Of a stretch of 64,000 nt of DNA, positions 41,549 to 54,632 are shown one piece after another. Source of the stretch: Eutreptiella sp. 'Long Island Sound 2002' (taxonomy: Eukaryota; Euglenozoa; Euglenophyceae; Eutreptiales; Eutreptiaceae). The position numbers were made by a program, and so were the translations under genes. The notes below the pieces were generated by a model. The model was given only the letters and a program-made list of their open reading frames with translations. It had not been told where the DNA came from and made no database searches. Each line of letters opens with the position of its first letter. Positions within the stretch are counted from its first letter, which is position 1. Location: positions 22,802,441 through 22,866,440 of the forward strand of contig OZ038378.1 in assembly GCA_964036045.1 (NCBI GenBank), written 5' to 3'.

Positions 41549-41886
41549 GAAGCCATGTCCAAATGGCGTGATGTGACACTCGTTGTCACAAATACTCTTG
41601 CGGTTGTATTCCTTGTTGTCATCATCAAATTTCTCTATGGCGAAGGATTTCGATTTCCAAGTGCCATGACGACGCTCCATTTTGTGCTTACGGGACTTGC
41701 TGGCTGCATTTACCGTTTTGGGTTCATGAGCCCTGATGATGCTGTTCCACAGACACGCGATATTGCAGTTCTTGCATCTTTGAAGATGGGATCCATGGTT
41801 TCTTCCAATTTGAGTCTCATGTTCAATTCTGTGAACCTCTTCGAGGTCCTGAGGTTCATCAACATCCCTTTGATGTGCCTTGTGGA
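41549..41886 (+). CDS. 5' exon of a TPT/SLC35-type nucleotide-sugar or triose-phosphate transporter
   Basis: The exon follows TTCTGTTCGCAG, starts at ATG 41555 (MSKWRDVTLVVTNTLAVVFL) and ends at a GTATGT donor at 41887 (phase 2). It encodes three predicted membrane helices. It has hallmarks of the drug/metabolite transporter superfamily's TPT branch (SLC35E3-like): N-T/I-L-x(n)-K near the start, FPSAMTTLHFVLTGLAG, then SSNLSLMFNSVNLFEVLRFI and NIPLMCLVE, where the family has 'nlSL..nsvg.yq..K...iP...l.e'. Such proteins carry nucleotide sugars or sugar phosphates across Golgi/ER or plastid membranes. Helices 4-9 were not found downstream. Confidence 0.7.
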
Positions 41887-42299
41887 GTATGTCTGGAGGT
41901 GTGCCTCTCATCACGACTCTGATTCTGAGGGGACTGGGGGACTTCACATTGTTCTCCATCACATTTTGCCACTTCTTTGCACTTCTATTAACTTGTCTAC
42001 CTTGGCTACTCCCAGCTGCCCCCAGCACCTGTCCACAGCCTTAAATTACTGTGCCTTATATTGCCATCACGTTCACCTCTACTTGTGCTCATGCACAAGC
42101 CTTGTGTGTATCCATGGTCTCCGTCGATGCACTTGTAGCCCCTCCTGCAGGTAGCTTTGGACATGCAGAGTTGAAGAACACCATGACCAAACGAGGGTCC
42201 TAGTAGCCACCATGGTACCAAAAGTCCACGCTGCAAGCACATTGTGCACACTGCATGATCACCATCCCCTGACAACCATGAAGCTTTGGCACAATCATG

Positions 42300-42565
42300 C
42301 AGCACCTGCCGCCTGCCACGCCCGCCCGCCCTGCCCGTCCAACCCGTCCGCCCCGCCCGCCCAGCCCGCCCGCCCCGCTCCGCCCGCTTGCCCGCCCGCC
42401 CCGCCCGCCCACCCCAACCGTCCCTCCCGCCCGCCCCACCCATGCGCCCCGCGCGCCCCGCCTGCCCGCCCCGCCCGCCCTGCCCGCCCATCCCGCCCTC
42501 CCCGCCCGCCCACCCCTCCCCGCCCGCCCCGTCCTCCCGCCCCGCCCCGCCCGCCCCGCAAGTCT
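42300..42565. repeat. GCCCGCCC minisatellite
   Basis: About 260 bp of CCCGCCCG/CCCCGCCC repeats with strong strand asymmetry; the G-rich strand has many closely spaced GGG runs that could form quadruplexes. Confidence 0.85.
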
Positions 42566-42978
42566 TTGAACAACACCAAAAGGGCTTGCAAATCACAAAG
42601 CCCTCAGTCCAGAGTGCATTTGCGTAGTCATAATACTTTAGGTGACAACCATCAAGTGCTGAAAATCATGAGAACAGCAGAGGCGAGTGTGCAGATCTGG
42701 TGAATGGGACCTTGCTTTGTGACTTTGGAATGGTGTCCCAGAGTGAATGAAGTGCAAGGCAGTCGTTCTTTTTGGGAGGGTGTGTGCACATACTTTTCGG
42801 ACTGTGTTGCCCTTTGATCCACACAGCATCGCAGTTCTCTGCAAGCAGCAACCTCCATTAAAATCAGACAGACACAAGCATGCATTTTCTTTGGGAACAT
42901 TTGACAACCACAGAGCATTGGTACCAAACCCATGGCGGACATCGACCTTTTCCAGCCCAGTACTGATTTCCTTTTTAG

Positions 42979-43190
42979 GTATTGCTTTCTCTGTGCATGG
43001 CACAGCGCTGTTTTACTCAGCCTTCAGATTTTCTTGTGCTCCAGCACGGTGGGATGCCTACGGGCATGGCAGTTCCCGCTGCATTTCCTGGTATCAGATC
43101 CAGCTTATCCTCACCATGTGTCATGTCCGCTACCACATTGCTTTGTGGGACAACCGTGGCATTGGACAGCTCTGATTCTTGATTCTGAGA
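42979..43190 (+). CDS. possible 3' exon of the same transporter
   Basis: After TTCCTTTTTAG, the frame reads FLGIAFSVHGTALFYSAFRF, closely matching the last helix of SLC35E3-like proteins (LG-I-x(3)-G-x-x-Y/F). The phase does not fit the donor at 41887. Intermediate exons are therefore missing or unrecognised, and the interval is filled by a GCCCGCCC minisatellite and other repeats. The gene may be broken. A later stretch at 43230-43300 (AKAWPPPKKDNNMKWMKAEA) could be its cytoplasmic tail. Confidence 0.4.
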
Positions 43191-43559
43191 GTTTGTCGAG
43201 TGCTTTGTGGTGCGCGGGCTTCGCCAGCTTGCCAAGGCCTGGCCCCCGCCCAAAAAGGACAATAACATGAAGTGGATGAAAGCAGAGGCACTGAGACAGC
43301 AAACAGCTTTAGCACACCGGTTTCTTGTGGCTGTTTGCCACACGTGTTGGAGGGAACCCTCTCAAGTTTTCAACTGCTGTGGAACCGGGAAGGCAAAGTG
43401 CAGCTAGGTTTGTGCAAATTCCAAATCTTGGATGTACCTTTGAATCACAAGCAGAGTTGTGCCCTCTCCCAAGCTCTTACACAGTATTATTATTATCCCT
43501 ACTCTTCTGAGTTCTGTGAAATATGACCCAATATTTTTCCCATGTACACACAGTTCAAC

Positions 43560-46500
43560 AACAGTGCCTTAGCATTTGGCCTCTGATGATGGTCTGCACC
43601 TGATGGTTGTCAGGTCGCTGCAGTTGGTCTTAGTGAGTATTAAATGATCATCTTTGCTTAACTGCTGTTAGCATGGATCAAATTTGATGATTATCGCCAG
43701 TTCAACATTGTTAACCTTGGACCTGGGTGATTAGCATTAAATGGTAGCCAGCACTTGATGGTTGTCAGCACCTGGTTGCCATCAGCACTTAATGTCTGTC
43801 AGCTTCCAGCAGCAAAACGGCTTCTGACCTTGAAACAGTCTGTATCCATGTCATCTATCCTGAGCTGGCTCAGCCACAGAGCTTTTGCTTCGGTCTAGCT
43901 GTCTTTTGTTAGTTCTGCCTGTGCTCTTCATCCCACTTACATCAGGGGGAAGCAGTATTCGAATGCCATATACGGATCGCTTGTGGGCATCTGTACAGGT
44001 ATCTATCCCCGCTTTTCTCATCACTTAAATGGCGGCAATGCTAGAAACTTCACCTGCAAGTAGTACACAACGTGAGAATTGGGGCAGATGCCTTAACCCC
44101 CAACAAAACAAAGTGAACCCCCCTCGTCAATGAACGCACAACATAATTGTGCGCAAAACGCTGGTTTTACTACTGATAATTGTTGATAGTTGCGAAACAA
44201 GACTAACATGCTACTACACAAGATTGCCTCTCTTGTTGGAATATTTTGGCATGTTGTTAGAACTCAGCCACACTTGCACAATTGCATCTACCCCCTCGCA
44301 TGTATTGCAAACTAGCAATGAACTTGGTCATGGCATGAACGAGGGTCTCTTTGTTGAGTATTGTTGTGGTCAATGATTTTTTTGCTCTTGTCCTCTTAGT
44401 GGTCTTGTGGCTTTGCACCAACCATTGCCTCACCAATACAAAGCGAGAACACTGTTGATGTTGCATGAAGTCGGGCCTTAAAACTTGGGGGTGCAGTGTG
44501 GTTCCTGAGGCCCAGATGTGTCTGCCAGTATGTGCACATGCGTGAGCCATCTGTAATATTTTCTTTGTACTTTTTGAAACAAAAAATGATGGAAATTCCT
44601 GCAGAGAAATGGGACGTCACCATTGTGGTAACATAATATGGCCCCGGGTATGAAACACAAAGACTGTTAAGGAGCTGCTGTTGCAGGTGCGCCACGTACG
44701 ATCCCATGCATTGTCCATTGCCAGATTACGAGAGAACAGTTACCCACACAAGACCACTGACCTTGCCACCACTCCATGGGTGGTATTGCCACCTGATTTG
44801 GACATTTGGCCGCACCATTTGGCAGGAACCTCAATTGAGGGGTTCCATTTTGGAGCTTCCAATCCTTAGGCTAAGTTACAACGACACCCATCACCATGAT
44901 ACACTGCACAATTTGAGTGCAAGAGCCCTCTTCTTCCCCCATGAACACAACTGCCTAGACCCCTGTGCACTCGGAAGTATGTATCCACCGTGCAGCACGG
45001 CGGTCTCCACCCATGCAGCAGGGGTCTCTACCCATGCAGTGGTGGGTATTAAACGAATGTATGTTGTAAGTTGTGTCGTTTTTTTTTGTGGTGAATGCGA
45101 GTGTAAGAAAAATCGAACCTTTGTGCCATTTTTTTTTTTTGCTGTAAACACGAGTACAAAACAATTATGTTGGCGAGTGCTGATAAACTAGGTACTTGCG
45201 TATACCGCAAGAATAAATACATGATTGTACGATTTTGTACTCGCGTGTGTTGCGATAAAAAACACATTGTACAATTTTTTTGTTGTACTCGCGATACAGC
45301 AAATAAAAGAATACTACTTCATGTCAGATTTTTTTCTGCTCACGTTTACTGCAAAAAATTCACGATATTTTGATTTTTTTTTTGTATTTGTAGTTACTAT
45401 AGAAGAAATAATTTCACAACATGCAGTTTTTTTGATTTGTGTTTGCCGTAAAAAAAAAATTGCTCGCATTTGCAGCAGCAAAAAATTGTGACCGCCATCC
45501 ATTTCTGATTTCATTCCCGCTTTGGGAACCTCTAAGACGGTAGAGGTTATGTAGCCATTTTGCCCACGTGCCCCCAAGACTGCTCGGGTCATGCTTCATG
45601 CTGCTGCATCTGATTTCGTCCCACTTGGGGGACCCCCGAAATGGCAACAGTTCTGTTGCCAATTTGCCCGCATGTGGGCCCTCAACACGGCACGGGTTCG
45701 GTAGCCACTTATGGTTTCCTCCCCGTGCTGTGTGTTGGGGACCCCCAAGACGGCAGGGGTTATGTAACCACTTTGATTTCATCCCCCCTTTGGGAACCCC
45801 CAAGACGGCAGGGTTGATGTAGCCATATTGCCCACATCTGGGCCCCCAAGACGGCAGGGGTTAGGTAGCTACAGCAAGTGGGCCCATGTGCCGGATAGCT
45901 CCCCCCAAAATGCATCTAGGCAGCTAAAGTGTGATCGACAATTCATCAATGAGTTGACTTGGCAGCCGAAAGCACATTTGTGCGAGAACATCAGTATTGG
46001 TGCAAAGCCCAAGTCCTCCGATTCCAAGATTGATCTCATCAACAAACATGCATTCTGCAACGACTTGCAGTGGTTGCACATTTTGTAGGTTTTTTTTTGT
46101 GTGAGGCTCAGCTTCTTCCTCCTCCTAATTCACCCCATAGTGCCCAAGTTCGGGGTGCATTTTCTGAGACCCATGAGAGTGTTCGGCCACACCCACCCTG
46201 CTCGAAGGCAAGGATGCCGTCTCAGAGCGAAGCATGGAAGCCTCATAGCCGAAGGGGCAATCTGCCATGGCCACTGCTACCACAAAGGATGATACCCGTT
46301 AGTAGTGGTGTGTACAAACACGTACCCTTTGTGCACTGCACTTTTGAATGAACATGCGAACATCGCTGATTTTTGGCCCGTTTTGCCCGTGATTCCGTGT
46401 CTCCTACCCGTTTCCTGTGCTTACTTCGCATGAAAATAAGAAAATTGAAAACACGCAGAATGTAGTTTGAGTGGTTGTTAACACCGCTTAGATTTGCAAA

Positions 46501-47640
46501 CATTTGTTAAATTCGCGCCCATATTCGCATTATCGTACACATGTCTCGTTCGCATTTGCATATAATTCTCATTCGCGGGAAAATTGCGCGAAGATCTCGC
46601 CAATATGTGCAATGTTTTTCAACTTCAGCTTCTTTCCATGCCTTTGTCCCCCCGTGCACCCCTGATTTCTCTTGCAATGGCCCTCTTGCAACATGGTACC
46701 CTTCCCGACCGAGCCGCCGACACCCAAGCCCGGACACGGGCCAAGTCATGTTGACGCCGTAAGCGGGGGGGGGGGGGGGGGCAAACCCTACTGCACCACC
46801 TTGTGGGAGATGACCGTGGTGGTTGTGTGGCGCATCCGGTCACTCCATCTATCGGGGATCAAGGCACAGTAACTCACCCCTCATCTCGTTGAACGTGTAC
46901 CCTAGGAGGACGTGTGGGCCACAATGCAGTAGCTCGCATAGCGCGGAGGGCGGAGGGCTTGTTGGGTGTGTGGGTGCAATAGGGCACAATGTATAACCAA
47001 CTTCGGGTTGGAAGACACCATTGACGGGTGGTGGGAAGTGGTGCCTCCAATTGGTCCGATATATTGCCACATTGCAGCCGACCGCCGCATTCCGGACTAC
47101 GGGTTGCACGGGGTGCCGCGTGTCACTATAAGTGCTATCTTTGGCACGCGTAACGCAGTGGCAGCAGCAACGGACAAGTCTGCAGCTGTTGTTGTGCGTA
47201 ATTTTTTAGCCCATTCTAGATGTTGCCCGCATTCAAGCGAAGACGGTAACAAAGGGGAGGTTGAACAATGACAAGGCAGACGGGAAGGGAAAGATTATGT
47301 TGGAGTTCGCCGTGGCTGTACGTACAATTCATGTGCACCCGGCGGTGGTCACAAATTGCACGACCTTACCACATAAAAAAGTGCACAACCACGAGGGGGG
47401 AGGGGGCGCATCGGCGGAGAACGACAACATGGGTTTTTTTTTACATAACCCCCCCCCTTTTTTGTTGGCCAAAATTTTAGGCAAAAGTAAGGTTTTCATA
47501 TGCACAAAAGCGAGCAACACCGGAACAGAGGTCGAGTAGCATCTCCAAAAGGCGGTGAAAGTAAGGATGCAAATATTCTTCAAAAGCTCCGATAATTGCT
47601 CTTTGAAGACTTTTGCGTCACAGTAGCTGCACATAGAAGT
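43560..47640. other. mostly non-coding repeats
   Basis: 43560-43860 has ATGGTTGTCAG-type short repeats. 45050-45480 is AT-rich with homopolymer tracts and repeated GTACTCGCG/CGCGAGTAC-like pieces. 45490-45895 is a degenerate minisatellite around CCCCCAAGACGGCAGGGGTT and ATGTAGCCA. 46760-46780 is a 19-G run. A short open stretch at 46966-47271 (GWWEVVPPIGPIYCHIAADR) has no recognised family. 47440-47490 holds a poly-C element also present inverted at 55785-55830. No supported gene. Confidence 0.4.
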
Positions 47641-47989
47641 CCATATCTGTAGGGCACAAATGCAAAGAAGTCAATAGAAATGGCATATCCTATCTTCTCC
47701 CCTTGGTTTCCCTTTCTATCCTCTTGTACGTAAGTACCAAGGATTCCAGGTTACGTGCTTTCTTCACTTGCCCTTAATCTCCCTTGAACTCTCCCGCTCA
47801 AGCTTCCCTATATCTCCGGAAACTCCCACCCTATCTCAAGTTTGTTAGTCCTTCTATCTAGCCCAATCTGCCCACAAAGGGGCTCAATGGTTGGGACGGA
47901 AATATCATTCTGGACCCTACGACACCGACGTTGCAAGAATTCGTGCGGCGCTCAATTTGGGCTTTCTTTTGGTCGGGGCGCATTGTTAA

Positions 47990-50560
47990 CTAATATTGGC
48001 AGTGAATGCATGATCTAGTTTGTTAAGATTTAAGGGGATATCTATTCCGTAATTTACTTTATTTCCGTATTACTGGAACCCAATTCGGAATAGATAAAGC
48101 AGATTATCCCACACAAAAATAGAATTACACCTCTTTCACAAGGATCTAAACCCAACTCACATGATCTTTTATGTGTTGAACAAACCGCAACTAGCTTAAT
48201 GTCTAGATAGGGCCTGCTTCAGGCTGTTATCCATGATGTTTCTTTTAGACTAAATCGTACAGAGCTGGGCAATATTGGATGTGTGTAGGATAACAAAGAA
48301 AATGAGGTGATATCAGTCGGGGGGGGGGGGGGGATGATGCGGTCGGCGGTTCTGGCAAAAAATGCGGGAAAATGCGGAGAAAATGCGGAAAATACGGCCA
48401 AAAAATGCAAGAGAAAATGCAGTTTTGTTGGAATGGTGTATGCCCCCTCGAAACCCCTATGTTTCGTCTCGTCTTGCATGATCGGGTGCTCAAAGCGTGG
48501 ACGGTTTGATGGAACAACTTAGTGCAGCAGTTCAACTCAACAAAATCAGAGAATAGGCTAAAAACCCCTGTGGGCAAAAGCTGCAGCTCCTTGGTCACGC
48601 CACACTGCTAAATCTCCGCGCCGCCTGCGTGCCGTGTCAGGTGCTCCGCCATTGACCCAAACCGCCGGGCCTCCCGGGGAGGGGGGGCGGACCGCAACAT
48701 ACATACCTCAAAATGATGCCCATGACGCTGATCATTTTGCATATACACAGCGGGGAAATTTTTTTCAAAAAAAAATTGCCCATCAACTCTGGCTCCCATC
48801 ATCCGATCCGGAGGTCGGGTCGGGGTCAAAATCCTTTGTTTGTGTTTTTCATCCATTTTATAATTCTCCACAAAATTTTGAGTATTTTGAGCATAGACAC
48901 ATAAGGTCAAACAAAAAAATTGTGTTGGCTTACAACAAAATCTCCGGCGCCTGTGGCGCCCCCAAAACCCATTGTTCTTCACAACTAACTGACTACAAGA
49001 CAATGCCACTCGAATGTTTCCTCTCGACCTGCCTGGAAGATGCGGAAAATGCTAGAAAACGCGGAAAAATGTGGACTGCACCCCCCCCCCCCCTCTCCAT
49101 TAGTGTAGAATCGCCATTTGTCTCAAATAAACGGACCATGAGCCGAAAGGGCGCCGTTGAACCAAAATAATACCACGGTTGACTATTCCACGCTAGTCCA
49201 CCGGCCCACTCTACTCCCACGGAGCAGCAAACAAGTAGAGGGTTTTTTCGTTGATCTAACCTTCATTGGTATTTGCGCCACAATTCCAAATTAACCAAAG
49301 GTACATAAAACATAGGGAGTACGCAGTTGCTTGATTCCAATGGATGTCAATTGAACACCGACATGGTACACTTTTTAACCCTCCGTGCCGTAAGGTTGCT
49401 CTTCAATGCACAAACCAGTGAGCACAGGCCAACCACTGTATTTCAATGGAATTTTGCTTCAATGGCCTACAATTTTAAAAACTAGTCGTGCACGAATTTT
49501 GCCGAGTTCCTTCTATGTACTTATCTGTGTACTCTGAGATGTTTCGCACCTTCAATCGTTAGTCAAAGCTACTCCTAGATGGCCTTTGGATGTTTATTGC
49601 CCTCTGCTCATGCACCAAATCGCCTGAATAGATAGCATGCAGATCATCTTACACATTCAATGGAATAGAGAGCCTGCTTGAACAAGACTAAATGCTACTA
49701 ATCTTGCAATGGAAAATTTGTTAATTTCACAAGTGCAGCTGGTGTGGGATACAAAAAGCCCAAAGATATGGGGTGATGAGCGATATTGGAAAATAGCATA
49801 GGCACCTTAAACTACGCAATCATAGTCCGGAAGTGGCACAATGAGAGAAAGAGTAAGAAAATTAGAAAAGGAAGAGAGTTGGAACACAGAGGAGCACAGT
49901 GACTATCAAACCAGGCAAAAAGAGAAAGAGAGAAAAAGGAGAGGGATGGTTTTGGGGGGAATCTTAGACAATGAGGAAACTCCTTTGAAAAGAAGAAGGC
50001 TTGATTCCCCGGCTTCTTCGGAATGGTAAGCAACGGCTACACATATTCAAAGGGGGATGACTACTGAAAACTACAGCCAACAAAGATTGCATAAACAAAA
50101 GAGCCTGAGATGACAGCCCGCTTTTAAATATGTTACTCCCATCTTCTCGTAATACCTAATTATTGCAACAATTAAGGCTGAAGCTTTTTCCTGGAGAAGA
50201 TGATCGGTGCTATTTCCGGTAAATGATCAATCAGGATAAGGGGGAGATGATGAATTAATCGACGTGAGAGATCCATGATACAAAAGGTATACGACATCAA
50301 TTTAAGCTGCAAATAGAAATAAGCCATATTTCCTCGCGGTACTTTTGAACTACTGGTACCTGTCTATATTCCAAAGGCTAGGGGTCCAGTCAAACGGCAT
50401 CCAATTCAAAGGGTAAGTCAATTCAATCACATTTACTACAACTAGGGAGAAATCTCTATAGATGTTTCGAATGAGACTCAGCATTACTGACAGAACTCTT
50501 GTTGCTACAGGCCCAAAGGATACACGGTTGATAATGGGCAAATCAAATCTTTTGAAAATT
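47990..50560 (-). rRNA. rnl: mitochondrial-type large-subunit rRNA, divergent and interrupted
   Basis: On the minus strand several universal LSU segments occur in the right order. The first is AAGTACCGCGAGGAAA (50344-50328). Next is GTATACCTTTTGTATCATGG (50292-50272), matching the 'GTACCTTTTGTATAATGGGTC' region. Then come AAGGAACTCGGCAAAAT (49513-49497) and a TGTCGG...TTGAC...TCCA segment near 49371-49342, followed by GGATAACAG (48232-48224) and a GAGTTGGGTTTAGATCC region (48160-48141) like 'GAGCTGGGTTTAGAACGTCGTGAGA'. About 900 bp of unrelated poly-G and repeat sequence (about 48250-49170) splits it. Part of the peptidyl-transferase domain is shortened. Both ends are approximate. Probably a nuclear copy of mitochondrial DNA. 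Confidence 0.7.
48245..49175. mobile_element. insertion of nuclear-type repeats inside the LSU rRNA copy
   Basis: It starts near a 16-G run (48318-48333) with AAAATGCGG repeats and ends near AAAATGCTAGAAAACGCGG with a 14-C run (49081-49094). It contains the inverted counterpart (48676-48785) of the 39832-39940 repeat. Its composition differs sharply from the flanking rRNA. No clean terminal repeats or target duplication could be defined. Confidence 0.4.
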
Positions 50561-50579
50561 TTTTAAAAAGGGGGGGTGG

Positions 50580-51560
50580 TCCCCTTATTATATTAAATAA
50601 GCTTAAACAGGGTACATATCCCGTTTTGTGTTGTAATCACACCATACCCCGGCCCTTCTTTCCCCTACCAATTCCCCCCTTCGTTTTTGCGCCTTTTTTC
50701 TCGATTCTTGCTCCTATGGCGTTGCTCCCAGTGAATTCTCCCATTGCCTAGGTCCATGCTCCTACTTCTCTCTACTCCTACGTCAGGCGGTATTGAGAGA
50801 TCACGCCCTTTGTTTTTTTACACCTTTTGAAATTTACTCAATAATTGCTTCTAAGGGGGGCTCTCAGTTTCAACTTACAGCGCCCACGTCGATGCTCTCT
50901 TTCTCCGGGCTGGGAAAAAATTCCGAACCCATCTCTTGTTTCCACTTCCAATTATCCCCTTACATTTTAGGCCATTTTGCGCCATAATTGCTCCGAAGGC
51001 GGGGGGCCAGTTTCCAATATCATCGCCTACTTTCTAGTTTCAACTTCTCTCTACTGTTGCCTAGGGCGGGATGGAGAAATTCGGCCCCTTGCTCTCTACG
51101 CCTTTCCCCCCAATCATTACTGCTAAAGGGGGGGGGGGGGTTCTCGGTTTCCACTATCATCGCCTACTTTTTGGCTCTAGTTTCTCCCTGCTGCTCTCTG
51201 GGGCAGGATTGAGAAATCCCCACGTGGGGGCCATGGACGATTTCTCTTCGGCGCGGGCCAACCCCGGAGAGGGTGCCTCAGAGGGTACCCAACCCTGCAA
51301 GGAGTAAGTATCGTCATGTTTCGCGTTCCAGATCACCTCTTCATGGGATGGCCAGTCCCACGATACGGTCGTTTGAAATTGTTTGGCGTTTCCGAGCACC
51401 GCTTCGTGGGGTGCCCCATCCCAACAAGATGGTCATTTCAAGTCGTTTCGCGTTTCAATCCCAAAACTTCAGTTGCGCCAACAACAAGTACATCGTCTCT
51501 CACACCATGGTTGTGTGTTATTGTGTGTGCGGTAATGCACGGAATCGCTTCACGCATGTA
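50580..51560. repeat. degenerate repeats with poly-G, no gene
   Basis: Three related units of about 130-170 bp contain ATTGCT(C/T)C(T/G)AAGG, poly-G, CAGTTTC(A/C)A or CGGTTTCCA, ATCATCGCCTACTTT and GGATGGAGAAAT-like motifs. ORFs here look like chance. Confidence 0.45.
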
Positions 51561-51599
51561 CTTCACACCCGAAAAAGAACTTCCTAGGGGATAGACCCA

Positions 51600-52085
51600 T
51601 CGACCACTTTCACGTCAATATCCATTTCCTCAAGGCACCGCTTCCAGTGTGTTTGTCCCAAGCCCCCCGCCATAGCATAACGTCTTATGTACCTGCCTAT
51701 GGATCCTATCGGCAATGTTTTGTAGTATTACCTTTTATCATGTCCATTGGGAACTCTATTGGCGAACACTCAACAATGAAGACTAGCTTGTATTGGAATT
51801 TTCTCGAAATGTAGAGACTCATTTGGGTACCAATATTCGCAGCCTGACCCTGTCTAAGTTTTTTCTCCTCGTACTAGGTCTTATGTTTATTGCGGAGGAG
51901 AACTATGGGGCTTCTTGTTCTATGATCCCACCAAAGAATTCACGAATGTATAGCTTTCGAAATTGAATAGTTCGCTCTTAGTCTTTACCTCTAATCGTCC
52001 ATAGAATTGCCCCTCTACTACCTAGCCTTTGGTTGCAAGTCTAAGTCTACACGTTAGGATATCCGAGGGAATCGCCGGCCCAATT
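51600..52085. other. AT-rich, probably mitochondrial-derived, unassigned
   Basis: Composition resembles the rRNA copy, and a CTCCTCGTACTAGG motif recalls the LSU sarcin-ricin region. I could not fit it or any SSU rRNA motif securely. It is continuous in character with 55112-55700 across the 3-kb insertion. Confidence 0.3.
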
Positions 52086-52360
52086 TGGGGAGGCACGAGG
52101 GGGGGGGGTGACTCCGCAGGTCCCGGGACGCCAACTACCCCTGCCCCCCCCCCCCCCCCCCAGGGGCCTTCGGCCGACAGTTAGTTGCCAAAGGTGTCGC
52201 CCTCAGGCGTCCATGGGCGCCTAAGGCGCCCGATGCTACATTAACACCAAAGGTGCCCTAAGGAAGTTTTTGTCTAATTTGCACCCCAACACTATCCTTA
52301 AACCCAACCTTGACTCTAACACCCACCCCCAACCCTCAGCCTACTCCTATCCCTACACCT

Positions 52361-54632
52361 AATCAAGACTGAATATTGGGACCGAGGTGGTGGGGGAGGG
52401 AACATCAGCTATGATTGGTGAGGGACATCAAGGATGATTCACAAATTCATGGCTCTTGACAAAGTGGAATCAGCTTGCAAGTGAACCCCATCACCACAAG
52501 GCCCACTTTCAAGGCTTTTTGGACTTGTGAGGGGCCAAAATGCCCCAAATTGGGCTCAAAATGGGCCCATTTCACCTGTTTGTGCACCCCAAATGGTTCA
52601 GGATGCCTTTTGGAAAAATGCGTGTTTGACCTACTTTTGACCCATTTTTTGGTCCCAAAAGAGCCCATTTTCATGGCTTTTGGGATTTTCGGAGGACCAA
52701 AATGGGCCACCACAAGCTCAAAACGGTCCAAAAACACTTCTTTTAGCGTCGCACATGGTCTAGGATCATTTTTGAGAAAAGTCATCTTTTTGCCCCTACT
52801 GGACCCTGTTGACTCATTTGGGCACCCACCTGTTTGGGCTTGAGCTTGCAACTTGCCGCAGCCTAGTGGGCCTAGGTATTGGGGTCTAGGCGTCCGTTTG
52901 GGCAATTCTGAGGGGTGGAAACCACAAAAAGTGGGGGGTTGCGGGTGGAGTAGGTGCCCTCGGAATCGCATTTTGATCCATGTAGCCAAACATATGGCCT
53001 AATCTTGGTTTGTGGCTGTCGGCAGTTGGAGCTTCTGGGGGCCTTTTTGGGCCGTTTCCAGGACATATCATGGAGTTAGAGGGCCGCAAAGGGCTCGTTG
53101 ACACGCAGAAGTCAAACCGCACATGGAGTGTATCCACCCTTTCCCTTCGTTTGGCCGTTTTGAATGTGTTCCAGGGCTTTTTTGGCCCAAAAATGGCTGC
53201 TTTTGGCCCTAAACTGCAGTTTTTGAAACTGAGGTCCTCCACTTGCGAATCCCGTTCCTGGCCGCCGCCGTTGAATTTCTTGCTCAAACTTTGTGTGATT
53301 GTACTTCACACCCATAGGTATCATCCACCAAAATTTCACCCGAATCCAAAGCACCACGACGGATATCTGATTTTTCCCCATTTCGCGCATGCTGCTTGCT
53401 TGCTTGCTGCTCGCTTGCTGCTTGCTAAACCTGGTAGGTCCACCCTAGACACTAAAAAGGGTTATAAAACCAAGACTGGTTCCACCACCTCGGTGACCCT
53501 AATCAAGACTGAATATTGGGACCGAGCTGGTGGGCGAGGGAGCATCAGCTATGACTGGTGAGGGACATCAAGAATGATTCACACATTGATCGCCCTTGAC
53601 AAAGTGAAATCAGCTTGCAAGTGAACCCCATCACCACGAGGCCCACTTTCAAGGCATTTTGGACTTCTGAGGGGCCAAAATGCCCCAAAATGGGCTCAAA
53701 ATGGGCTCGTTTCACCCGTTTGTGCAACCCAAATGGCCTAGGATAAGGTTTGGAAAAAATGCGTTTTTGACCCATTTTTGACCCATTTTTGGTCCCAAAA
53801 GAGCCCATTTTCATGGCTTTTGGGATTTTCGAAGGACCAAAATGGGCCACCACAAGCTCAAAACGGTCCAAAAACACTTCTTTTAGCGTCGCACATGGTC
53901 TAGGATCATTTTTGAGAAAAGTCATCTTTTTGCCCCTACTGGACCCTGTTGACTCATTTGGGCACCCACCTGTTTGGGCTTGAGCTTGCAACTTGCCGCA
54001 GCCTAGTGGGCCTAGGTATTGGGGTCTAGGCGTCCGTTTGGGCAATTCTGAGGGGTGGAAACCACAAAAAGTGGGGGGTTGCGGGTGGAGTAGGTGCCCT
54101 CGGAATCGCATTTTGAGCCATGTAGCCAAACATATGGCCTATTCTTGGTTTGTGGCTGTCGGCAGTTGGAGCTTCTGGGGGCCTTTTTGGGCCGTTTCCG
54201 GGACATATCATGGATTTAGAGGGCCGCAAAGAGCTCGTTGACACGGGGAAGTCAAGCTACACATGCAGTGTACCCACCCTTTCCCTTCGTTTGGCCGTTT
54301 TGAATGTGTTCTAGGGCTGTTTTGGCCCAAAAATGGCTGTTTTTGGCCCTAAACTGCAGTTTTTGAAACTGAGGTCCTCCACTTGCGAATCCCGTTCCTG
54401 GCCACCACCGTTGAGTTTCTTGCTCAAACTTTGTGTGATTGTACTTCACACCCATAGGTATCATCCACCAAAATTTCAGCTGGATCCGAAGCACCGCGAC
54501 GGAGTTTTGATTTTTCCCCATTTCGCGTGTGCTGCTTGCTGCTTGCTTGCTTGCTGCTAAACCTGGTAGGTCCACCCTAGACACTAAAAAGGGTTATAAA
54601 ACCAAGACTGGTTCCACCAGCTCGGTGACCCT
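52361..54632. repeat. two tandem copies of a 1.13-1.14 kb repeat
   Basis: Both start AATCAAGACTGAATATTGGG (52361 and 53501) and end at CTCGGTGACCCT (53500 and 54632), with high identity throughout. Both contain a minus-strand open frame of 180-194 codons (53-52.4 and 54.1-53.5 kb) starting MATW(I/L)KMRFRGHLLH. Its conservation may simply reflect recent duplication. Confidence 0.85.

Noticed and set aside
42006-42596. Gly/Arg- and Pro/Arg-rich ORFs on both strands
   Set aside because: Products of the GCCCGCCC minisatellite in every frame.
51780-52010. SSU rRNA or LSU 3' end in 51.6-52.1 kb
   Set aside because: Only short chance-level matches (CTCGTACTAGG, GGTAATAC-like); no ordered set of conserved segments.
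52447-54129. Conserved minus-strand ORFs in the two 1.13-kb repeats as a gene
   Set aside because: The copies are so similar that frame conservation carries no information, and no domain is visible.
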